Source: CAZDEK01 sp964504625 (lineage in GTDB: Bacteria; Patescibacteriota; Saccharimonadia; CAILAD01; GCA-016700035). From it: 5,809 nucleotides of DNA. Made by a program: the position numbers and the translations under genes. The notes beneath the pieces were generated by a model. That model had not been told where the DNA came from and did no database searches. It saw only the letters and a program-made list of their open reading frames with translations. Shown here in pieces: positions 1-5,325 of the stretch (position 1 is the stretch's first letter; each line of letters opens with the position of its first letter). The stretch spans positions 1 through 5,809 of the forward strand of contig CAZDEK010000053.1 in the NCBI GenBank assembly GCA_964504625.1, read 5' to 3'.

Positions 1-735
1 CTTGAGGCCGTCAAGTCGCTGACCGATAGTTTTCCGAGTCGGCGTGTGCATGTCTGGCGAGCTAATTTTGCCGAGATCGCTTGGTCGGAGATTCCGCGGC
101 CAGACATGATCTTGCTCGATTTGGGGGTGAATAGCGCCCAGCTCGATGAGACCAACCGTGGCTTTAGCTTTCAGTCGGACGCGCCGCTGGATATGAGAAT
201 GGATGAGCGGACTCGCCAGACTGCAGCCGATATCGTTAATACAGCGACCGAACAAGAACTGGCCGACATTTTCTACCGGTATGGTGAAGAGCGTCGATCA
301 CGAGCAATTGCTCGGAAGATCATTGCTGAGCGCACTGCCGAGCCAATTCGCACCACTCAGGAGCTAGCTGACATCGCCCGGTCGATTGTGCCATCTGGCC
401 GTATTGATGGTGCTACACGAGTCTTTCAGGCCCTGCGCATCGCCGTCAATGATGAGCTGCAAGCCCTCGAGTCCGTTTTGCCGAAAGCCGCTGAAGCCTT
501 GAAGCCGGGTGGGCGTTTGGCCGTCATCAGCTTTCATTCGCTGGAAGACCGTATCGTGAAGCATTTTATGCGTGACATTTCCGCTGATATATGCGATACT
601 ATTACAGGCCAAGCATTACAGGAATCGCCGTTTCGTTTGGTTACCAAAAAGCCGCTTATCGCGACACCCGAAGAAATTGCTTATAATCCGCGAGCCCGGA
701 GCGCCAAACTCCGAGCCGTCGAAAAGAAAAAGTAA
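1..735 (+). CDS. rsmH: 16S rRNA (cytosine-1402-N4)-methyltransferase RsmH (MraW), 5' partial
   Basis: RsmH transfers a methyl group from S-adenosylmethionine to N4 of C1402 in the 16S rRNA decoding centre, acting on the small ribosomal subunit in the cytoplasm. The frame is open to the left edge, so the true start lies upstream; 244 codons are visible against roughly 300 for the family. The missing N-terminus should hold the SAM-binding glycine-rich motif. Visible family signatures, counted from the first codon here, are ILLDLGVNS (37-45, usually LDLGVSS), RGFSFQSDAPLDMRMD just after it, FYRYGEERRSR, TRVFQALRIAVNDEL, ISFHSLEDR (176-184) and NPRARSAKLR near the end. The tail is very Lys-rich. 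It is the first gene of the dcw series here. The GTG at 46 is in frame but is internal, not a start. Identification is secure. Confidence 0.97.
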   Translation, partial: LEAVKSLTDSFPSRRVHVWRANFAEIAWSEIPRPDMILLDLGVNSAQLDETNRGFSFQSDAPLDMRMDERTRQTAADIVNTATEQELADIFYRYGEERRSRAIARKIIAERTAEPIRTTQELADIARSIVPSGRIDGATRVFQALRIAVNDELQALESVLPKAAEALKPGGRLAVISFHSLEDRIVKHFMRDISADICDTITGQALQESPFRLVTKKPLIATPEEIAYNPRARSAKLRAVEKKK

Positions 736-744
736 AAATCAAAA

Positions 745-751
745 AAGGAGG
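745..751 (+). promoter_or_regulatory. Strong Shine-Dalgarno before the 21-codon ORF
   Basis: AAGGAGG lies 4 nt upstream of the ATG at 756, ten nucleotides past the rsmH stop. It is the best anti-SD match in the window, although the spacer is slightly short. It is the main reason to take the following small ORF seriously. Confidence 0.6.
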
Positions 752-755
752 TCTC

Positions 756-821
756 ATGACCGTAGCAGTTCGCAATATGAGCCCACGCGCGACGAAACTC
801 AAAGTTCGCGTTGTTAAGTAA
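756..821 (+). CDS. Possible 21-residue basic small protein or leader peptide
   Basis: This short ORF (ATG to TAA) sits in the rsmH-ftsL gap. The peptide begins MTVAVRNM and ends KLKVRVVK. It has six Arg/Lys and no acidic residues, and its last eight residues alternate basic and hydrophobic, so it would be strongly cationic. I do not recognise it. Support for translation is the AAGGAGG site 4 nt before the ATG; a second in-frame ATG lies at 777. Its 3' end overlaps a possible hairpin (788-810), and a palindrome follows the stop. It could be a leader peptide controlling ftsL and the genes below it, a small nucleic-acid- or membrane-binding protein, or a chance ORF beside an SD that serves another role. 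There is no obvious run of one regulatory codon of the amino-acid attenuator kind. Confidence 0.4.
   Translation: MTVAVRNMSPRATKLKVRVVK
788..810 (+). other. Possible RNA hairpin overlapping the end of the small ORF
   Basis: CGCGA (788-792) can pair with TCGCG (806-810), and ACT (797-799) with AGT (803-805), leaving a CAA loop and a 4-nt bulge on the 5' side. An alternative fold pairs 793-799 with 803-808 through a single bulged A. A ribosome translating the small ORF would melt it. It was paired by eye, with no energy calculated. Confidence 0.3.
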
Positions 822-825
822 GGCC

Positions 826-849
826 ACTTCACCTGAGCTCACGTGAAGT
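826..849. repeat. 24-bp near-perfect palindrome between rsmH and ftsL
   Basis: ACTTCAC (826-832) mirrors GTGAAGT (843-849) around the perfect 8-bp palindrome TGAGCTCA (834-841). The only break in symmetry is a C opposite C at 833/842. As RNA it can form a 7-bp stem, a C-C mismatch, two more pairs and an AGCT loop. As DNA the even dyad could bind a dimeric regulator. No T-run follows, so a simple intrinsic terminator does not fit. It begins 4 nt after the small ORF's stop. Confidence 0.6.
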
Positions 850-863
850 CGTTTGAGATAACG

Positions 864-915
864 TAACCTCTCATTCATCCCAAAACAAACACAAAAACAC
901 ACAAACTCATACAAA
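864..915 (+). promoter_or_regulatory. G-free A/C-rich leader upstream of ftsL
   Basis: This 52-nt stretch contains no G at all; it is mainly A and C, with a few T. It runs right up to the ftsL Shine-Dalgarno. Such RNA should be unstructured, which could help ribosomes load on ftsL. C-rich, G-poor RNA is also the kind of sequence Rho factor binds, so it could instead be a termination control point. I see no convincing -35/-10 promoter pair inside it. The role is inferred only from composition. Confidence 0.4.
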
Positions 916-920
916 GGAGA
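914..920 (+). promoter_or_regulatory. Ribosome binding site of the ftsL-like gene
   Basis: AAGGAGA, with the core GGAG ending 8 nt before the ATG at 928, fixes that ATG as the start of the FtsL-like protein. Confidence 0.75.
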
Positions 921-927
921 CAAACGT

Positions 928-1251
928 ATGTACCCAGCCGAGCAGCGTCTGTTGCGCAATCAGAATTTGACCCGTGTCGAAACCCGTGTTCAAGCTGGCC
1001 CGATCTCGGTCTCCTTTATGCTCTTAGCTCTGGTTGCATTACTTTCGATGCTGTATCTTAACCAGGTATCTAAGGCGAAAACATTAGATTTGCGTCTGAA
1101 TCGCTTGGAATCCAAGCGGGTCGAATTACAAAATCAGAAGGAACAACTTCGTATTGATGCGGCCCGTTTGCGCTCCATCGCTGAGGCTCGGCAGTCTCAG
1201 GTGGCTGCAGCAATGACACCTGTGTCGAATGCGAGTTACGCGCAGCGTTAG
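928..1251 (+). CDS. ftsL: FtsL-like cell division protein (single membrane span plus coiled coil)
   Basis: This 107-residue protein probably acts in the inner-membrane divisome, where FtsL with a FtsB/DivIC partner links and activates the FtsW-FtsI septal synthase. It has a short basic cytoplasmic N-terminus (1-25), one hydrophobic span at about 26-44, then an extracytoplasmic coiled coil. Leucines at 53, 60, 67, 74 and 81 fall exactly seven residues apart, a textbook zipper register. The stretch LQNQKEQL resembles the FtsL/DivIC coil, and the tail (about 90-107) is loose and Ala/Ser-rich. Sequence identity in this family is always poor, so the call rests on length, topology and position between rsmH and ftsI. 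A FtsB/DivIC-type protein is the alternative, but gene order favours FtsL. The ATG at 928 has a good SD (GGAG, 8 nt spacer). Confidence 0.8.
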   Translation: MYPAEQRLLRNQNLTRVETRVQAGPISVSFMLLALVALLSMLYLNQVSKAKTLDLRLNRLESKRVELQNQKEQLRIDAARLRSIAEARQSQVAAAMTPVSNASYAQR

Positions 1252-1284
1252 CAGTTTGCACTTAGATTCAGTAAGATAGTAGGG

Positions 1285-3051
1285 GTGAGAACGCCTGTGC
1301 AACCACGACGAACCAGCCCTGGATTGAGTAACGCCCGGCTATGGTGGCTAGCCGGGATATTTGTCATTCCACTAGCGGCAATCGTTTGGCGGCTCGTCTA
1401 TATCCAGGTGCTAAAGAGTGGTGACTATCAAGCTAAAGCTACCGCCCAGCAGTCACGGCAGTTTGAGGTTCCAGCCCAGAGGGGTGAGATATACCTTGAA
1501 GATAATGGCGAGCTGTACCCAATAGCGCTCAATAACTCCTTAAAATACCTTTATGCCGATCCAAAGCTGGTAGAAGATCCTACTCGAGCCGCCGAGGCGC
1601 TTGCGCCGTTGATCGATGTTGATAAGAATCGCTTGAAGGATCAGCTTACATTCTCTGGGACTCGCTACATCGAGCTCAAACAGCAGATAGATAAGGAAAC
1701 GGCACGAAAAATCAGTGAATTGAAGCTGAAAGGAGTTGTTCTTAAGGATCGCGATTATCGCGCCTATCCAGAAGGTTCACTTTTTGGCCATATTACTGGG
1801 TATGTGAACGCCGATGGAAAAGGGCAATACGGTGTCGAAGAGTATTTGAATGCTGATTTAGCCGGCAAAAATGGCTCGCTCAAAGCGATTACTGACAGTC
1901 AGGGCGTCCCGCTGTCGACCCAAGATAATGTCGTCCAGGAGCCTCGCAATGGGACGAGCTATGTACTGACTCTTGATCGCTTTGTCCAGGGTGTTGCAGA
2001 AAAAGCTCTCACCAAAGCTGTTAGTGATAATCAAGCTGAGTCTGGCAGTATTATTGTTATGGACCCCCAGACTGGTGCTATTCGAGCGATGGTGAATTAT
2101 CCAGAGTATGACCCGAATAACTATCGGGCTGTAAAGCCGACTGACTATCGCTCGTTCATTAACAGCGCCATCTCGAACCAATTCGAGCCTGGCTCTGGCT
2201 TTAAGCCCCTTACTATGTCGATTGGATTGCAGTCAGGTAAGGTCAAGCCAGAGACGAGCTTCACTGATAGTGGTAGTGTCACTATTGGTGAGTACACGAT
2301 ATTTAACGCTGAGAAAAAAAGCTTCGGAACCGTCGATATGAGCCTAGTCATCAAGAACTCGATCAATACCGGCATGGTTTATGTTCTTCGACTGCTGGGC
2401 GGTAACCCGAATCAAATTACTCGGGCCGGGAAAGAAGCTTTGTACGCGGGTATTCAGCAGTTTGGCTTTGGCAAAAAGACTGGAGTGGAGCTAGCCGGTG
2501 AGGCGCCGGGTCGCGTGAAAGATCCCAAGGCTGCTGACATTGATTATGCAAATATGACATTTGGGCAGGGGATTGCTACAACGAGTTTACAGATGATTAC
2601 TGCGATCTCGTCGATCGCTAATGGAGGTAAGCTCGTTCAACCTCATGTGCTAGCCGGCAAACTAAAGCCTGGTGGAGAAGTGGATACAATTAGCTATAAA
2701 AATCAAAATGATCAGGTGATGACTGCCGACAATGCACGCGCAGTAGTTGGCATGATGATCAAAGTGGTCGAGGGAGGTTCGGGCTATCTGGCACGCATGC
2801 CCGGCTATAAGATCGCTGGAAAAACTGGGACAGCCCAGGTACCAAAGGCTAATGGGCAAGGCTATGAGGAAGATAAAAATATCGGTAGCTTCATCGGCTT
2901 TGCACCGGCATACGATCCGAAATTTATAATCATGGTTCGGGTTGATTACCCCAAAACCAAGACTTTTGCTGAGCGAAGTGCTGTACCAGCCTTTGCTGAT
3001 GTGGCGAAAGAATTGTTCAAGTATTATCAGGTACCGCCTTCGAGTGAATAG
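1285..3051 (+). CDS. ftsI: Septal peptidoglycan transpeptidase FtsI (class B PBP, PBP2/PBP3 type)
   Basis: This protein crosslinks new septal peptidoglycan by DD-transpeptidation, working outside the membrane with FtsW; it is the beta-lactam target. The 588 residues match a class B PBP. There is one N-terminal span (about 18-38), then the pedestal domain with VPAQRGEIY (62-70), and a transpeptidase domain from about 250. The active-site motifs are all present: SGFK with Ser304 as nucleophile and Lys307 (usually STFK or SVFK), SIN at 359-361 within KNSINTG, and KTGTAQ at 513-518. It ends soon after the transpeptidase domain, so there are no PASTA repeats. The 33-nt gap after ftsL suggests co-transcription. 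The start is uncertain: GTG at 1285 gives the longest form but has a weak SD, whereas GTG at 1297 (four residues shorter) has GGTGA 8 nt upstream. No ATG is near. Confidence 0.95.
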   Translation: MRTPVQPRRTSPGLSNARLWWLAGIFVIPLAAIVWRLVYIQVLKSGDYQAKATAQQSRQFEVPAQRGEIYLEDNGELYPIALNNSLKYLYADPKLVEDPTRAAEALAPLIDVDKNRLKDQLTFSGTRYIELKQQIDKETARKISELKLKGVVLKDRDYRAYPEGSLFGHITGYVNADGKGQYGVEEYLNADLAGKNGSLKAITDSQGVPLSTQDNVVQEPRNGTSYVLTLDRFVQGVAEKALTKAVSDNQAESGSIIVMDPQTGAIRAMVNYPEYDPNNYRAVKPTDYRSFINSAISNQFEPGSGFKPLTMSIGLQSGKVKPETSFTDSGSVTIGEYTIFNAEKKSFGTVDMSLVIKNSINTGMVYVLRLLGGNPNQITRAGKEALYAGIQQFGFGKKTGVELAGEAPGRVKDPKAADIDYANMTFGQGIATTSLQMITAISSIANGGKLVQPHVLAGKLKPGGEVDTISYKNQNDQVMTADNARAVVGMMIKVVEGGSGYLARMPGYKIAGKTGTAQVPKANGQGYEEDKNIGSFIGFAPAYDPKFIIMVRVDYPKTKTFAERSAVPAFADVAKELFKYYQVPPSSE

Positions 3052-3060
3052 TGCTACAAT
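3052..3060 (+). promoter_or_regulatory. Candidate extended -10 promoter element before mraY
   Basis: TGCTACAAT, starting just past the ftsI TAG stop, matches the extended -10 pattern (TG, one base, then a hexamer 5/6 to TATAAT). No -35 hexamer is seen at the usual distance, which extended -10 promoters can tolerate. Transcription would begin near 3067, leaving mraY a 5' leader of only about 14 nt, just long enough for its AGGA. It may be chance. Confidence 0.22.
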
Positions 3061-3080
3061 GCTAACCAGGAAAGAAACAC

Positions 3081-4106
3081 ATGCAGTTTGACGGACTTGT
3101 AAACCAATTACTTATGACGCTCGGTTTTGCTTTCGCAGGCTTTGTGATTGCGATGTTGCTCACGCCAGTCTTCACCACATTAGCTTTTCGCTATAAGTGG
3201 TGGCGCAAGCAACGCGCGACTGCCGTCACGGGCGAGCAAGCTAAGGTGTTTGCCAAATTACATGCCGAAAAACACAAACGGCACATTCCAACCATGGCGG
3301 GGAGTATCGTAATTGTCACGGTGACTATTGTGACTCTCGCCGCCAATATGAATCGTACTGAGACTTGGCTGCCTCTAGCTGCCTTGTTGTTATTTGGCGG
3401 CTTAGGTCTTATCGATGACTTGTCGAATATTCTTGGCTTTGCGAATCGGAGTGGAGGGTTGAAGGCCAAAACGCAGGCTCTGGCATTAGTTGCTCTGGCG
3501 GCGATATGTGCGTGGTGGTTTTACTACAAGCTCGAATACAATCTGATCCATGTCCCGGCAGTTGGTGATTTCTCGATAGGCTGGCTGTATATTCCGCTCT
3601 TTATTCTGGTCGTCTTTTCAACTGCTAAATCCGTCTCAATTACTGACGGACTCGACGGACTCGCCGGAGGGTTGCTGGCTTTCGCTTATGGTTGTTATGC
3701 CATTATCTCTTTCTTCATGGGGCTGTACCTTCTGGCGGCGTTTTGCGCTACGATTGTTGGTGCGGTCTTAGCTTATACCTGGTTTAATATTTATCCGGCC
3801 CGGTTTTTCATGGGGCAGGTTGGATCGACAGCGCTCGGCGCAACACTCGGGGTGATTGCGATGCTGACGAACTCTGTTTTTGTGTTGCCTATCATCGGTA
3901 CGGTATTTGTTCTCGAAGCAGGCTCGAGTGCTGTTCAAATCTTCTCGAAGAAAGTACTGGGTAGAAAAGTCTTTCGCTCGGCGCCTCTCCATCATCACTT
4001 GGAGGCGATAGGTTGGCCAGAGACGAAGGTGACGATGCGCCTGTGGATTATCGGCGCGATAACTGGCGTACTCGGTTTAATTATCGGATTGATCGCTCGT
4101 GGGTGA
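3081..4106 (+). CDS. mraY: Phospho-MurNAc-pentapeptide transferase MraY, with altered active-site residues
   Basis: MraY moves phospho-MurNAc-pentapeptide from UDP onto undecaprenyl phosphate, giving lipid I at the cytoplasmic face of the membrane. At 341 residues with many hydrophobic spans it fits the family (about 320-360). Recognisable motifs are K66 with PTMAG (70-74; usually PTMGG), the paired aspartates of LIDD (D112, D113), ITDGLDGLAGG (D189, D192), WFNIYPARFFMG (N236, F243) and PLHHHLEAIGWPE (H304-306). Two expected residues are missing: Q246 stands where FMGDxGS has its near-invariant Mg-binding Asp (D265 in Aquifex), and S186 replaces the Asn of NLTDGLDG (N190 in Aquifex). The frame is intact and the other motifs are kept, so decay is unlikely. 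The ATG has AGGA 9 nt upstream. The C-terminus overlaps ftsW by 8 nt. A related polyprenyl-phosphate sugar transferase is the alternative, but the HHH motif and gene order favour MraY. Confidence 0.93.
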   Translation: MQFDGLVNQLLMTLGFAFAGFVIAMLLTPVFTTLAFRYKWWRKQRATAVTGEQAKVFAKLHAEKHKRHIPTMAGSIVIVTVTIVTLAANMNRTETWLPLAALLLFGGLGLIDDLSNILGFANRSGGLKAKTQALALVALAAICAWWFYYKLEYNLIHVPAVGDFSIGWLYIPLFILVVFSTAKSVSITDGLDGLAGGLLAFAYGCYAIISFFMGLYLLAAFCATIVGAVLAYTWFNIYPARFFMGQVGSTALGATLGVIAMLTNSVFVLPIIGTVFVLEAGSSAVQIFSKKVLGRKVFRSAPLHHHLEAIGWPETKVTMRLWIIGAITGVLGLIIGLIARG

Positions 4107-5325
4107 GATCGCCCGCGCCCTTCGCGAGCGACCCCATCATCGTCCTGACTACTTTCTCGGGCTGCTAGTCTTGGCGTTGATTGCAGTTGGTATGATCGTC
4201 ATCTACTCGACCGGTGCAATTGTAAATTTTAACATCACAGGCGGTGCTAGTGATCGCAACGCTTTTTTTACCAACCAATTGATTAGTCTATGTGTCGGTC
4301 TTGTCGGTTGGTTTATCGCTGCCCGTTTACCCTATGGAACCTGGCGAAAGCTGTCTCTCCCGATGCTGATTGGCTCATTAGTACTGATGCTGTTGGTATT
4401 TATTCCTGGCCTTGCGCTCAATGTAAATGGGGCGAGTCGTTGGATTCGCTTGGGTTCATTCAGTTTTCAACCTGCTGAGTTTCTCAAGCTTGCTCTTATC
4501 TTATACTTTGCTACTTGGCTTGAGGCACATCGTGATAAGCTCCGTTCCTTTAAAGAAGGCCTCCTGCCGTTTCTTGCGATTCTTGCCGGCACTATGCTTT
4601 TGGTGGTTGTGTTCCAGCGTGATCTTGGTACAGGCATTGTTCTGATGGCAATTGCCTTGTCGGTGCTATTTATGTCCGATGCGCCGTTATGGCTCTTTGG
4701 CGCTGGTTTAGCGAGCTTGCTGGCAGCTGGTTTTGCAACGATTGTCCTTTTTCCATATCGCTTGGCAAGAATCGCGACCTTTCTGAATCATCGTGATGAT
4801 ATTACTGGAGCTGACTATCATATCAATCAGGCATTAATTGCGTTAGGGAGTGGGGGAATTCTCGGGAAGGGTCTAGGTAACAGCTTGCAGTCCTACGGTT
4901 ATCTCCCTGAGGCAACAAACGACTCGGTTTTTGCCATCATTGGCGAACAGTTTGGTCTCTGGGGGACAATGCTGGTGGTGGCGATCATCAGCCTATTGGG
5001 ATGGCGCGGATTTCGCATCGCACGGATGGCACCAGACCGCTTTAGTCGGATGGTCGCTGTGGGCATCACGGTGTGGCTATTGACTCAGGCGGTGGTGAAC
5101 ATTATGGCAATGTTAAATCTCATCCCATTGACTGGCATCCCGCTACCATTTATCAGCTATGGTGGGACAAGTCTTTTGGCTACCATGGTAGCGATTGGGA
5201 TTTTGCAGAATATATCACGCTATACAGAAAGGGAGCAGGCCTATGCGGATAGTCGTTTCGGGGGGCGGAACCGGCGGTCACGTCACACCGGTTTTGGCCC
5301 TGTGCGCGGCACTACGAGCTACTGA
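4099..5325 (+). CDS. ftsW: Septal peptidoglycan glycosyltransferase FtsW (SEDS family)
   Basis: FtsW polymerises lipid II into septal glycan strands in the inner membrane, paired with FtsI. The 408 residues and repeated hydrophobic spans (the first about 18-38) fit the SEDS ten-span pattern. Motifs are NGASRWIRLG (110-119), FQPAEFLKLAL (from 123), QRDLGTG (173-179; usually QPDLGTA), ALIALGSGGILGKGLGNS, YLPEATNDSVFAIIGEQFG with the catalytic Asp at 275, and PLTGIPLPFISYGGTS (343-358). FtsW rather than RodA is chosen from its place between mraY and murG. The GTG start at 4099 overlaps the end of mraY, has only a weak GGA upstream, and probably depends on translational coupling; no better start lies nearby. 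The last 27 residues, a Gly/Arg-rich soluble tail, are encoded by the same DNA as the murG start. The TGA stop argues against a recoded genetic code. Confidence 0.95.
   Translation: MGEIARALRERPHHRPDYFLGLLVLALIAVGMIVIYSTGAIVNFNITGGASDRNAFFTNQLISLCVGLVGWFIAARLPYGTWRKLSLPMLIGSLVLMLLVFIPGLALNVNGASRWIRLGSFSFQPAEFLKLALILYFATWLEAHRDKLRSFKEGLLPFLAILAGTMLLVVVFQRDLGTGIVLMAIALSVLFMSDAPLWLFGAGLASLLAAGFATIVLFPYRLARIATFLNHRDDITGADYHINQALIALGSGGILGKGLGNSLQSYGYLPEATNDSVFAIIGEQFGLWGTMLVVAIISLLGWRGFRIARMAPDRFSRMVAVGITVWLLTQAVVNIMAMLNLIPLTGIPLPFISYGGTSLLATMVAIGILQNISRYTEREQAYADSRFGGRNRRSRHTGFGPVRGTTSY
5228..5235 (+). promoter_or_regulatory. Ribosome binding site of murG inside ftsW
   Basis: AAAGGGAG ends 7 nt before the ATG at 5243, giving murG its own initiation site within the ftsW coding sequence. 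It supports that ATG as the true start. Confidence 0.65.

Noticed and set aside
572..817. Plus-strand frame bridging the end of rsmH and the gap
   Set aside because: Its first two thirds lie inside the conserved rsmH C-terminus in another frame; it has no SD and no recognisable domain.
826..849. Palindrome as a classic intrinsic terminator of rsmH
   Set aside because: The stem is fair, but the following bases (gtttgagataac) have no T-run.
811..862. Promoter for ftsL from TTGTTA or TTGAGA with GATAAC
   Set aside because: No -35/-10 pair has acceptable spacing, and the hexamer matches are weak.
681..959. Minus-strand frame across the rsmH-ftsL gap
   Set aside because: It overlaps the rsmH end and ftsL start antisense, and its Cys/Phe-rich product reflects the G-free tract read backwards.
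1858..2181. Minus-strand frame within ftsI
   Set aside because: It is antisense to a well-supported transpeptidase gene, without an SD or recognisable domain.
2314..2320. Run of seven A in ftsI as a programmed frameshift site
   Set aside because: The codon phase (GAG AAA AAA AGC) does not give a proper slippery heptamer, and the frame continues intact through SIN and KTG.
4263..4269. Run of seven T in ftsW as a slippage or sequencing-error site
   Set aside because: The FtsW frame is continuous and motif-rich on both sides, so no shift is needed.
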